From the NCBI GenBank assembly GCA_036505615.1, contig DASXTB010000135.1, positions 1-45,927 of the forward strand: 45,927 nt of DNA. Direction: 5' to 3'. Below, piece after piece: positions 31,900 to 40,373 of the stretch. The notes under the pieces were generated by a model. It saw only the letters and a list, made by a program, of their open reading frames with translations, did no database searches and was not told the origin of the DNA. Both the position numbers and the translations under genes were made by a program. The stretch comes from DASXTB01 sp036505615 (lineage in GTDB: Bacteria; Acidobacteriota; UBA6911; JACQSX01). The stretch's first letter is position 1; each line of letters starts with the position of its first letter.

Positions 31900-32952
31900 C
31901 TAGGGAATCACCGCCGTTTTCAGCTCGCCGTTTCGGTGCTTCATATGCTGGAACAGCTGGGGCAGTTCCTTCAACGCAATCTCGCCGGTCACGAAATCGC
32001 TGGCCCGGATCTCACCCTGGGCAATCGTTTCGAGCGCCTCGGCGATAAAGCGCGGCGTGTGATGAAAAGTGGATTTGACGGTGATTTCAGAATAATGCAG
32101 CTCTACCGGATCAAATTGAACCCGCGAGCCTTGGGGACAGCCTCCGAACAGGTTCACCGTGCCGCCGCGCCGCACCATCTGCATAGCCCATTGCCAGGTG
32201 GTTGGCGAGCCGACTGCTTCGATCACTGAATCCGGTCCTCGTTGTCCTTCGGTAAGCTGGCGGATCGCCTGCACCGGGTTTTTCAACCGGGACACATCAA
32301 AGGCGGCCGTAGCACCCAGCCGCTCGGCGGCCATGATCTGACTGCGGCGCTTGCCCAAAGCGAGAACCCGCACGTCGCGCCGCGCCAGGAGGCGGATAAA
32401 CTGAAGTCCGATGGGGCCGCAGCCGATCACCACCGTAGTATCCCCCGCACCGATCCCCGTTTCTTGGATGCCGCGCAGTACGCACGCCAGAGGCTCAACC
32501 AGGGCGGCGTCCAGAAACGGGACATGATGTGGAATCTCCAGCAGGTTGCGGCGGACGATTCGGCCGGGAATGCGAATAAACTGCGCGTAGGCGCCGTTGT
32601 TGAACAGCAAGTCCTCGCAAAGGTTGGCGCGCCCTTTGCGGCAAAACAAGCATGAGCTGCAAGGGGCCGAATTGGCCGGTACCACCCGCATCCCAACACT
32701 CAGGTCTGCGGGCACCGAGTCGCCCATCTGTTCGATTACGCCCGCCAATTCGTGGCCGAAGATCGCGGGAGGCGAAATCATCCGGGCGTGGTAACCCCGC
32801 TTCCACACTTTCAGGTCGGTCCCGCAAGTCAACGCTACTTTCACTCGCACCAGCACCTCGTCGTCAGCCAGCGACGGTACCGCTATCTGCTCGATCTTCA
32901 AATCTTCGCGGCCGTAAAGTACGGCTCCAATCATGTGTCCATTGCGGTCCAT
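31900..32952 (-). CDS. Zinc-dependent medium-chain dehydrogenase (first downstream of hpnG pair, MDR-2)
   Basis: The 350 residues have an MDR fold with an N-terminal GroES-like domain. The catalytic zinc site has C in ALTCGTDLKVW and the HE pair in FGHELAG. The structural zinc site is CSSCLFCRKGRANLC (C-x2-C-x2-C-x7-C). The Rossmann domain is VVIGCGPIGLQFIRLLA. It is a sorbitol-/threonine-dehydrogenase-like oxidoreductase with both zinc sites intact. It lies 5 bp after its paralogue. Its substrate is not defined. Location between hpnG and hpnC makes a hopanoid side-chain carbonyl or alcohol the best guess. Confidence 0.87.
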   Translation of the reverse strand: MDRNGHMIGAVLYGREDLKIEQIAVPSLADDEVLVRVKVALTCGTDLKVWKRGYHARMISPPAIFGHELAGVIEQMGDSVPADLSVGMRVVPANSAPCSSCLFCRKGRANLCEDLLFNNGAYAQFIRIPGRIVRRNLLEIPHHVPFLDAALVEPLACVLRGIQETGIGAGDTTVVIGCGPIGLQFIRLLARRDVRVLALGKRRSQIMAAERLGATAAFDVSRLKNPVQAIRQLTEGQRGPDSVIEAVGSPTTWQWAMQMVRRGGTVNLFGGCPQGSRVQFDPVELHYSEITVKSTFHHTPRFIAEALETIAQGEIRASDFVTGEIALKELPQLFQHMKHRNGELKTAVIP

Positions 32953-32957
32953 GTTTC

Positions 32958-34061
32958 TCAGGGCATGATCAACAGTTTAAGAGAATCATCTTTAGGCAGT
33001 GATGCCAGTGCCAGCGCTTGGTCAATTTCTTCCAACGAAAACTTATGCGAAATCATCTCATGCAAAGGCAGGCGGCGCTCAAAAACCAAACGCGCAGCTT
33101 CATCCTGCAAATCCATGGAAGCGCTGTAGCTGCCCAAAAGCTCCTTTTCTTCCACTCCGACAGAAGCGGCAGGGAATTGGATTTGCATCGACGGATCGTT
33201 GTGAGCGAAGAGCAATACTCGACCTCCCGGCCGCGCCTGTGCAAGGCCTTCAACCACCAGCGCCGGGTTTGGCGCCGCCAGCAGAACGACATCGGCTCCT
33301 CTGCCGCCGGTGCGAGCGCGAATCTCCTCAACCGGGTTTGTCTTCGAGGGATCGAATGACGCGGCAGCGCCAAAAGTTATGCTCCTGGCGCGACGCGCTG
33401 GTATTGGATCACTGGTGAAGACTGCCGCGCCTGCAAGACGCGAGAGCATCATCAGCAGCACGCCGACGGGTCCCTGCCCAGTGACGAAAACAATCTCGCC
33501 GGCTGAAACGCGAGCCTTCCGCACCGCCTTCAGGCAGGTGTTTACGGGCTCCACGAAAGTGGCTTCCTCAAAGCTGATCTCAGGAGGAATGGCGATCATT
33601 CCCCGCTCAACGATCCATGGCATCACGCGCACGTATTGAGCGAAGCCGCCTCCGTTTGGATCGAAGCCGGCCGTCACGCCTATCTTTCTATATTGCGGGC
33701 ACTGAGAGAACAGCTTGCGCTCGCAGTAGAAGCACGATCCGCAGGGAACATGATGGAAAGTAATCACTCGCTGTGCCGGCTTCCAGCGCCTCACTCGGGC
33801 GCCGACCTGAACGACGGTTCCTGCGATCTCATGGCCGAAAATCTGAGGCGGAGGGACAAAACCATGCTGAATCTTCTTGACGTCCGTCCCGCAGACCCCG
33901 CAGGCTTCAACGCGGACCAGCACCTCGCCTTCAGAAATTCGAGGAATGGCAACTGTCTCCGCCGAAATTCTGCCCGGGCCGCGGTAAACACCGGCGCGCA
34001 TCTTTTGCCCTGGAGGTGAATTTCTTCGGTTGGAATCCAACTGAGTCTGGACCTGACTCAT
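32958..34061 (-). CDS. Zinc-dependent medium-chain dehydrogenase (coupled to hpnG, MDR-1)
   Basis: The 367 residues are an MDR protein like its downstream neighbour but clearly diverged. The catalytic zinc site is in EACGVCGTDVKK and FGHEIAG, and the structural zinc site in CGSCFYCERKLFSQC. The nucleotide site is VTGQGPVGVLLMMLS. The ATG overlaps the hpnG stop (ATGA at 34058-34061), so it should be made with HpnG. Residues 1-20 precede the usual domain start (MRAGVYRGPGRI). Reduction of the ribosylhopane aldehyde form to bacteriohopanetetrol, or oxidation of a later intermediate, would suit the position; this is inference. Confidence 0.87.
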   Translation of the reverse strand: MSQVQTQLDSNRRNSPPGQKMRAGVYRGPGRISAETVAIPRISEGEVLVRVEACGVCGTDVKKIQHGFVPPPQIFGHEIAGTVVQVGARVRRWKPAQRVITFHHVPCGSCFYCERKLFSQCPQYRKIGVTAGFDPNGGGFAQYVRVMPWIVERGMIAIPPEISFEEATFVEPVNTCLKAVRKARVSAGEIVFVTGQGPVGVLLMMLSRLAGAAVFTSDPIPARRARSITFGAAASFDPSKTNPVEEIRARTGGRGADVVLLAAPNPALVVEGLAQARPGGRVLLFAHNDPSMQIQFPAASVGVEEKELLGSYSASMDLQDEAARLVFERRLPLHEMISHKFSLEEIDQALALASLPKDDSLKLLIMP

Positions 34062-34816
34062 CCAACCTCCGCCTGTGGCAGCGATTCTTGAGTTTTCTTC
34101 CAGTCGGCCAAAGCGTCCAGGTATCGATCCAGGAATCGCGCCAGCGATGTGGCTGCGCGCAGGCTCTCAAAACCGAAGCGTGCCAGCGCGCCCGCGCGCC
34201 GGGGATTTCGTGCCAGCCCGCCAAGCACCCGGGAAAACTTGATATCACCTTGTTCCCCCACGAGCTGGTGGAAGTCGAGCGGCAGATCCCTTTCCATCGT
34301 ATCGGCGACGGCGCGAATCGCGACTGCCGGTATTCCTCGAGCGGACGCCTCCTGGACGACGACAAAGCTTTCCATGTCAACCGCGTCGGCATCGGCGCCC
34401 ATTCTCTGCTTTTCGGCGGCAGTGTGCAGAATTCTCTCCGAAGTGTGGATCAGGTTTACTGGTTTTGCGCCGCAGTCGACGGCAAGCGCAACCAGCTTTT
34501 CGTGGCTTTTAATCGCGCGGGGGCTGCCATCTCGGCGAATCTCTTTGGCTACCAGTACTTGCTGCGAGCGATGTTCCGATTTCAGGCCGCCTGCCAGGCC
34601 CGAGCAGACGCAAACAGCTGGCGAAAATTCAAACAGCGGGCGGACCACTCTGCGGGCGTTGTGGCAGCCAATACCTGTGAGAGCTGCACAGATCTCAACA
34701 TCTCCAATACGGGCCAGGTACACGGCGCTTTCATCACTCCGAATGCGCGTAAAGAGCCGAAGACGCCGCCAGGGCCTGAATTCCGATTCCGTTGCAAACG
34801 TAACTACGATTTTCAC
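34058..34816 (-). CDS. hpnG: Adenosylhopane nucleosidase/phosphorylase HpnG
   Basis: 252 residues from a GTG at 34814-34816; the open frame continues upstream, but that part overlaps hpnA and lacks family sequence. From the GTG the protein begins VKIVVTFATESEF (first residue read as Met) and shows nucleoside-phosphorylase features: LTGIGCHNARRV, VCSGLAGGL, and the ribose/base contacts DAVDMESFVVVQEA and AIRAVADTMERDLP. HpnG removes adenine from adenosylhopane, giving ribosylhopane or its phosphate. It starts five bases after the hpnA stop and its stop overlaps the MDR-1 start. Confidence 0.9.
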   Translation of the reverse strand: MKIVVTFATESEFRPWRRLRLFTRIRSDESAVYLARIGDVEICAALTGIGCHNARRVVRPLFEFSPAVCVCSGLAGGLKSEHRSQQVLVAKEIRRDGSPRAIKSHEKLVALAVDCGAKPVNLIHTSERILHTAAEKQRMGADADAVDMESFVVVQEASARGIPAVAIRAVADTMERDLPLDFHQLVGEQGDIKFSRVLGGLARNPRRAGALARFGFESLRAATSLARFLDRYLDALADWKKTQESLPQAEVG

Positions 34817-34821
34817 ACTTG

Positions 34822-35844
34822 CTAAGCTGCTCGCGCTCGACCGGTGCAGCTGCGGCGCCTCCTCCCAACGTAATTGTTTTCCAGGTACCAGCGCGCGGCG
34901 CGCTCGAGAGCATATTCCGCAGGACCGGGACAAAACCCCAGTTCTCGCTCGGCCTTTGAGCAGTCCACAAACATCCTGTGGCGCGCCATCCGCACTCCTT
35001 CCAGTGGAATTTGCGGTTCACGGCCGAGGGCCCGCGAAATCACCTGATCGGTATATCCGGCGGCCAGGGCCACAAAATAAGGCAATCGAAACCGAGGCGA
35101 TGATTGCCTGGTAATTCCAGAGAGAACATCGAAAATCTCCTTAAGGGTCATATTTCTGCCGCCTAGTATGTAACGCTCGCCCACCCGCCCGTGCTCGGCG
35201 GCCAATAGGTGTCCCTCAGCCACGTCTTCCACGGCAACCACGTTCAAACCCGTATCGACGTAGGCAGGAATCCGGCCATTGAGAAAATCGAGAATGACGC
35301 GCCCGGTGGGCGTGGGCTTCCAATCGCCGGGCCCGATGGGCGTGGTCGGATTGACGATTACGACGGGCAGCCCTGCCGCCGCAGCGGCCAGAGTCTCCTG
35401 TTCTGCAATGAACTTCGAGCGCTTGTAGTGGCCAATCATCTCGTCCAAACTGGCGCGTGTTGCCTCGTTGGGAAGATTCACCCGCGGTACCGCGATGGTG
35501 CCGACGGTACTGGTGTAAACAAAGCGTTCCACTCCCGTGCGCCGAGCAGCATCAAGCATATTGCGCGTCCCGACGACATTGTTCTGGTAGATCTCGTTTG
35601 GATCTTTCGCCCAGAGCCGATAGTCAGCCGCAACGTGATAGACCCGGGCCACGCCTGACAAAGCTTTCTGGCAGCAAGCGGCGCTGCGCAGGTCTCCGCG
35701 TATTTGCTCTACGGGCAAGCCGTCGATGGCGCGCAGGGCATTGCCTTCGCGAACCAGAGCGCGCACTCGTTCCCCTCTGGCGACGAGCGACCGCGCTACG
35801 TGGCTGCCCACAAAGCCAGTGGCTCCGGTAACGAGCGTGATCAT
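34822..35844 (-). CDS. hpnA: Hopanoid-associated sugar epimerase HpnA
   Basis: 340 residues from the ATG at 35842-35844 (AGGAG nine bases upstream); an open frame extends 22 codons further but into hpnH. It is an extended short-chain dehydrogenase: MITLVTGATGFVGSHVARSL, VYHVAADYRLWA, YTSTVGTI with downstream Y-x3-K (YKRSK), and NPTTPIGPGDWKPTPTG. HpnA is a dihydroflavonol-reductase-like NAD(P) protein repeatedly found in hopanoid loci, but its reaction is not established. The start overlaps the hpnH stop (ATGA). Confidence 0.91.
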   Translation of the reverse strand: MITLVTGATGFVGSHVARSLVARGERVRALVREGNALRAIDGLPVEQIRGDLRSAACCQKALSGVARVYHVAADYRLWAKDPNEIYQNNVVGTRNMLDAARRTGVERFVYTSTVGTIAVPRVNLPNEATRASLDEMIGHYKRSKFIAEQETLAAAAAGLPVVIVNPTTPIGPGDWKPTPTGRVILDFLNGRIPAYVDTGLNVVAVEDVAEGHLLAAEHGRVGERYILGGRNMTLKEIFDVLSGITRQSSPRFRLPYFVALAAGYTDQVISRALGREPQIPLEGVRMARHRMFVDCSKAERELGFCPGPAEYALERAARWYLENNYVGRRRRSCTGRARAA

Positions 35845-36881
35845 TGGCGGTGGCTCCTGTCTGGGTTCCCCGGGCTCCGCGAAGAAAGCTGCCACTTGAG
35901 CAGCTTCCAATTATCTCCCAGCTTTCGGTTCGCTCCTAGAACCGCCGAAGGCTCGTAACCGGCGTGAACCATGCAATTCTCGCAACGGGGGTCGCGACCA
36001 TGACCGTACTTCTCCCATGGCGTTTTCTCTATCAAGTCCTTGAACGACGCATGGTGCTCGTCGGTCATCAGATAACAGGGTCCCTTCCAGCCGCGCGGGT
36101 TATACGTCGGATTCCCCCAAGCCGTGCACATCATCTCGCGCTCGCCCCGCAAGAACTCCAGATAGATGGGCGAAGTCATAAGGTTATGCTTTTCTAGAAG
36201 CCTGCTGGCCAAGCGGAATTTTTCACGAATGTCCTGGCGCGACATAAAAATCTCTTTGGTCTGTACGGCGGCGTAGGAGTAGGCGGGCGAAATCATGTAG
36301 CCGTCTACCCCGAGAGTTTCCAGATACGCGTACAGCTCGGCGATTTCGTTCAGATCGGTTTGTTTGAAAATGGTGGTGTTTGTACAAACCAGGAAGCCCG
36401 CTTTCTTTGCGGCTTTGATTCCGTCAATGGCTTGCCGGAATACGCCTTCGCGCTCGACGCACAGATCGTGCGTCTTTTCCATCCCGTCCAGGTGTACGTT
36501 AAAGAAAAATCGCGACGTCGGCTCGAACTCGTGCAGTCGCTTGCGGATGAACATCCCGTTGGTACACAAATAGATGTGCTTCTTGCGCCCCAGGATCTCG
36601 CTTACCAGCCGGCCCAGCTCCGGGTAAATCATCGGCTCTCCGCCACAAATCGACACCACGGGAGCTCCGCATTCGTCAAGCGCAGCCAGGCATTGCTCGA
36701 CAGTGAGTTTTTCCTTGATAGTGTCCTTGTATTCACGTATTCGGCCACAGCCGGTGCACGTGAGGTTGCAGGCGTGCAGCGGCTCGAGCATCATCACCAG
36801 GGGAAACTTCTTCACTCTCCGGAACCGCTTTCCGGCAATGTAGCCGGTCAGGTTCGCTGTTAAACTTAGTGGAAATCTCAT
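35841..36881 (-). CDS. hpnH: Adenosyl-hopene transferase HpnH (radical SAM)
   Basis: The 346 residues carry the radical SAM motif C38-x3-C42-x2-C45 (LHACNLTCTGC), the GGEPMIYPELG segment and YLCTNGMFIRKRL. A C-terminal portion has further cysteines (CTAWGNPTYNPRGWKGPCYL and CENCMVHAGYEPSA). HpnH adds the 5'-deoxyadenosyl radical to diploptene, the first step of side-chain extension. Stop and start overlap shc upstream and hpnA downstream by four bases each, a tightly coupled shc-hpnH-hpnA unit. Confidence 0.95.
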   Translation of the reverse strand: MRFPLSLTANLTGYIAGKRFRRVKKFPLVMMLEPLHACNLTCTGCGRIREYKDTIKEKLTVEQCLAALDECGAPVVSICGGEPMIYPELGRLVSEILGRKKHIYLCTNGMFIRKRLHEFEPTSRFFFNVHLDGMEKTHDLCVEREGVFRQAIDGIKAAKKAGFLVCTNTTIFKQTDLNEIAELYAYLETLGVDGYMISPAYSYAAVQTKEIFMSRQDIREKFRLASRLLEKHNLMTSPIYLEFLRGEREMMCTAWGNPTYNPRGWKGPCYLMTDEHHASFKDLIEKTPWEKYGHGRDPRCENCMVHAGYEPSAVLGANRKLGDNWKLLKWQLSSRSPGNPDRSHRQ

Positions 36882-38950
36882 AAGCCCTTCATTGCTCCCT
36901 TAGTGTCTCCATTATAGTTACCGAAGGGAAGCTTTGGCTTGTTCCGGCGGTCGAATTCTTCCGGGGAAAATGGCGCGCTGCGACGCTCGGAAATACGGCC
37001 TCCCAGCACATTCCGATAACGTGCCAGCGCATAGAGTGGAAAGTAATTCCGGTACAGGTGATACTTCAGGTAAAAAACACGCGGAAATCCAGTGCCAGTG
37101 AAAGGCAGTTCGTCCCATGAGCCGTCGGGATTCTGCCGCCGCATCAAGTACCCGGCGGCGCGAGTCACCGCGGAGTCCGTTGGCTGCAGCACGCAAAGCA
37201 GTCCGCTCAACCCCCATGCAGTCTGAGAGGGAGTGCTGGCGCCCTTTCCTTTCGCGCTTGGATCGTCGTACGACGCGATCGACTCACCGAAGCCACCATC
37301 GTGATTTTGTACATCGCACAACCACTGAGCCGCGCGCCGGCAATATTGCTGAGCGGCAAGATTCACATTGGCCAGCGCGCGCAGCACGCCTGCGGTGCCA
37401 TAAATGTAATTGACGCCCCACCGCCCGTACCAGGCTCCTTCCGGAGTCTGATCGCGCAACAGGAAGCCCACTGCCCGCTGGATGACGCGATGGGAAGCAG
37501 GCCAGCCGAAAAGTCCCAGGCATTCCACTGCGCGCGCGGTCAGATCTGCGGTGGAGGGATCGATCATTGCGTTGTGGTCGGCAAACGGAATCCGGGTCAG
37601 TAGCGCCCGGTCATTGTTGTGGTCAAAAGCCCCCCAGCCGCCATCACGGTTTTGCATGCTGATCAGCCAGACAAGCCCGCGCCGAAGCGCCTGCTCCAGC
37701 CGCTCACGGTCGGGATAGTCTACGCCCCGAAGCGCCATAAGGACGAACGCCGTGTCATCCACGTCGGGATAAAAATCGTTGCGAAACTCGAAAGCCCATC
37801 CTCCTGGTTCGATTCCGCGGTTTTTTATCTGCCAGTCGCCGCGACCCGAGATCCGATTCTGCAGCAGCCAGCCGGCGGCCTTTACCAGCGCCGGATGGTT
37901 TGGCGGCAGGCCCGCCTCCTGCAGCGCGGTCATGGTGATGGCCGTGTCCCATACGGGAGAAAAGCAAGGCTGGAGCCGAATCGTGTCGTCTTCTTCGATT
38001 TCAAATCGGGCCAGTTCTCGGATCTGGCGCGCCGTCTCCGGTTCGTCCGCCGAATGCCGCATCGCCAGGAGCGCAAAAATGGAATTCATCATTGCCGGGT
38101 AGATGGCAGCCAGGCCGTCACTCCGTTGCAGATGATCCGATAGCCACTGCTCGGCGCGGCGAAGAGCGCGTTTGCGCAAAGGCTTCCAGGGGAGCCGCTC
38201 GTAGAGCTTCAAGGCCCGGTCGACGGCCAGAAAAAAATTTTTGGCGCTGAAAATCCGGCGATCCCAGTCAAAAGCCGCGGTTTTTCGGGAGGGGTTACAA
38301 AAGAGCTCATCCACGCGGAAGCGGGAAGGGAGCGGCCACTTCGGCCGATGAGCGTAGAGAATCGTCAATGGGACGACGATGGCCCGGGTCCACGATGACA
38401 TCTCATATATATTGATGTAAAACCACCCCGGCAGCAGCATCAGCTCGGGGGGAATGGCTGGAACCATTTCCCAGCCGACGGCCCCCACAAGAGCCAGGTA
38501 AAACCGGGTGAAGGAATTAGCGCTCTCAAGGCCGCCCATGGCGTGCGCGCGAGCGCGGGCGCGTGCCATGTGGGGTGCGTCCGGAAAATCCCCGGCCAGC
38601 TTGAGGGCGAAATAAGCTTTGACAGTCGCGTTCAGCTCGCAAGGGCCGCCTTCGTAAATGTTCCATCCTCCGTCAGGCAACTGCTTGCGGCGAATGTAAT
38701 TTGACAGCTTTCTAACGCGCGCCGGATCGAGCCTGCCTAGAACATGAAGGTATAAGATGTAGTCGGATTCCAGTGTGGTGTCGGCTTGCAGCTCGCCCAG
38801 CCAGTAGCCCTCTTCTGACTGCAGTGAAAGCAAATATTGTGAACTTCGGGCGATGGCATCGTCCAGTTGGTCTTGCAAGGGCCTTTGAAGTTCGGGTGAA
38901 GCCCCTGCCAAACTGCTTGCTGCCAATCCGATCTTGGCTGTTTCTACCAT
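36878..38950 (-). CDS. shc: Squalene-hopene cyclase
   Basis: The 690 residues are within the normal range for this class. The catalytic DxDD motif is D396-V-D398-D399 (YPDVDDTAFVLMAL). Several QW-type repeats are seen (LPDGGWNIYEG, NRDGGWGAF, TPEGAWYGRWGVNYIYGTAG, NHDGGFGES, NPDGSWDELPFTG). It is a monotopic membrane enzyme that cyclises squalene to hopene and hopanol. It lies 57 bp after ispH and is coupled to hpnH. The active-site region near WGVNYIYGTAGVLRAL is complete, so it should be functional. Confidence 0.96.
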   Translation of the reverse strand: MVETAKIGLAASSLAGASPELQRPLQDQLDDAIARSSQYLLSLQSEEGYWLGELQADTTLESDYILYLHVLGRLDPARVRKLSNYIRRKQLPDGGWNIYEGGPCELNATVKAYFALKLAGDFPDAPHMARARARAHAMGGLESANSFTRFYLALVGAVGWEMVPAIPPELMLLPGWFYINIYEMSSWTRAIVVPLTILYAHRPKWPLPSRFRVDELFCNPSRKTAAFDWDRRIFSAKNFFLAVDRALKLYERLPWKPLRKRALRRAEQWLSDHLQRSDGLAAIYPAMMNSIFALLAMRHSADEPETARQIRELARFEIEEDDTIRLQPCFSPVWDTAITMTALQEAGLPPNHPALVKAAGWLLQNRISGRGDWQIKNRGIEPGGWAFEFRNDFYPDVDDTAFVLMALRGVDYPDRERLEQALRRGLVWLISMQNRDGGWGAFDHNNDRALLTRIPFADHNAMIDPSTADLTARAVECLGLFGWPASHRVIQRAVGFLLRDQTPEGAWYGRWGVNYIYGTAGVLRALANVNLAAQQYCRRAAQWLCDVQNHDGGFGESIASYDDPSAKGKGASTPSQTAWGLSGLLCVLQPTDSAVTRAAGYLMRRQNPDGSWDELPFTGTGFPRVFYLKYHLYRNYFPLYALARYRNVLGGRISERRSAPFSPEEFDRRNKPKLPFGNYNGDTKGAMKGL

Positions 38951-39007
38951 CGGCGTCTTGGAAGATCTTTGGTGTTTAACAGCCGGTCAGCCCGATTCCC
39001 ATCCGGA

Positions 39008-39994
39008 CTAAAGTTGTATTTGTTCCAGTTCCGGCGGCAGTGCAAAGCGGACGCTCTCTCCGATGACGTCCACCTCCTCAAGGCGTGTATATCCCTTTCC
39101 ACGCAGATAGTCGACTACCTGTTCGACCAGAATCTCCGGAGTAGAGGCGCCTGCGGTGACGCCGATCCGCTTGCAGCCATCCAGCCATTCAAGCCGGATG
39201 TCGTGCGCGCCGCCGATGAGGCATGCCTTGGCGCCCGCATGCTGAGCGACCTCGACCAGTCTGTTTGAATTGGAACTATTGTGTGAACCAACCACGAAGA
39301 TCGCGTCAGCCCGCGATGCGATCGCCTTGACAGCCATCTGCCGATTTTGAGTGGCATAACAGATATCCTGGCTGGGGGGCGCGATGATGGCCGGGAACCG
39401 CTGCTTCAACCGAGCCACGATGTCTCGGGTGTCATCCACGCTGAGCGTCGTCTGCGTGAGATAGACCAAGTGCTGTGCGTCTGCAACCTGAAGCGCATCC
39501 GCGTCTTCTACACTTGAAATCAGGCGAATATCATCGGGCGCTTCACCCATCGTGCCAATCACCTCGTCGTGGTGCCGGTGGCCGATGAGAACAATCGTAT
39601 AATTTTCGCGGGCGAACCGGATCACTTCCAGGTGCACTTTGGTGACAAGAGGACAAGTGGCGTCGATAACGCGAAGATTGCGGCGCTGCGAGTCAACCCT
39701 GACCTCGGGAGAAACGCCATGAGCGCTGAAGATCACCACGGCTCCCGAGGGAACTTCGTCCAGAGATTCGACGAAAACCGCGCCTTTGCCCGCCAGTTCT
39801 TCCACAACGTGCCGGTTGTGTACGATTTCCTTGCGAACATAAATCGGCGGGCCCAGTTTCTCCAGTGCGATCTGGACGATGTCAATGGCGCGGATCACGC
39901 CAGCGCAGAAACCTCGCGGCTTGGGAAGCAACACCGTGCCCGCGTCGGCGGCGAGTGCATCAACGGGAGAACAACCGGTAAAAGCTTGACTCAT
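39008..39994 (-). CDS. ispH: 4-hydroxy-3-methylbut-2-enyl diphosphate reductase
   Basis: The 328 residues have the three iron-sulfur cysteines C30 (RGFCAGV), C114 (DATCPLV) and C212 (QDICYAT). Substrate-binding residues include H60 (IVHNRHV), H92 (FSAHGVSP), the GHRHHDEV segment, TQTTLS and SHNSSNSNRL. It performs the last step of the methylerythritol-phosphate pathway, making IPP and DMAPP. The first 20 residues precede the conserved core and are not conserved in E. coli IspH. As first gene of the hopanoid run it links precursor supply to hopanoid output; it may be a hopanoid-dedicated copy. Confidence 0.95.
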   Translation of the reverse strand: MSQAFTGCSPVDALAADAGTVLLPKPRGFCAGVIRAIDIVQIALEKLGPPIYVRKEIVHNRHVVEELAGKGAVFVESLDEVPSGAVVIFSAHGVSPEVRVDSQRRNLRVIDATCPLVTKVHLEVIRFARENYTIVLIGHRHHDEVIGTMGEAPDDIRLISSVEDADALQVADAQHLVYLTQTTLSVDDTRDIVARLKQRFPAIIAPPSQDICYATQNRQMAVKAIASRADAIFVVGSHNSSNSNRLVEVAQHAGAKACLIGGAHDIRLEWLDGCKRIGVTAGASTPEILVEQVVDYLRGKGYTRLEEVDVIGESVRFALPPELEQIQL

Positions 39995-40035
39995 AATTTC
40001 TCAGATTCGAAATACACGCGTCACCAAAAACGGTA

Positions 40036-40065
40036 ATTATCCAGCATCGGTTGTTTGGTGGTCAA
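40036..40065 (-). promoter_or_regulatory. Candidate sigma-70-type promoter of the ispH-hpn operon
   Basis: On the minus strand TTGACC (40060-40065) and GATAAT (40036-40041) are 18 bases apart. Transcription would begin near 40029, giving a leader of about 35 bases before the ispH ATG at 39994. This is the best promoter-like sequence in the gap upstream of ispH. Confidence 0.55.
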
Positions 40066-40232
40066 TTGCAATCAATAAGAGAGACAACCAAAACGGCCGC
40101 AACGATTTTGCCGCGCCCTGCTGGATTAAATAAGATTAATAATCAAGTTTCTGAGTCCGCGAAAACGGCGCGAGAGAGAAACCTCGGCGTGGAATTTCTG
40201 CACGTTGGGAGTGTAGAGACGGCCTACTGCGA

Positions 40233-40370
40233 ACCGCCGGGGACACTGGGAACACGGGAGTTTACTGATTCCTCTTTCAATAAGAATTTGCTGCCAATGT
40301 CGAAAGCCCTTGTGGTCTCCGTGTTCCCAGTGTTCCAGGTGGTTTCAGCGATTTTGAGACAGTCTCCAAC
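40233..40370. repeat. Two-armed GGGAACACGGG / GAGACAGTCTC element, copy 2
   Basis: Left arm ACCGCCGGGGACACTGGGAA (from 40233) and right arm TCTCCGTGTTCCCAGTGTTC (from 40317) are inverted copies. The right arm runs on into GGTGGTTT...TTTTGAGACAGTCTCC, also present at 19511-19553. The gap 39995-40373 contains this element and the ispH promoter. No gene is seen. Confidence 0.75.
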
Positions 40371-40373
40371 GAT

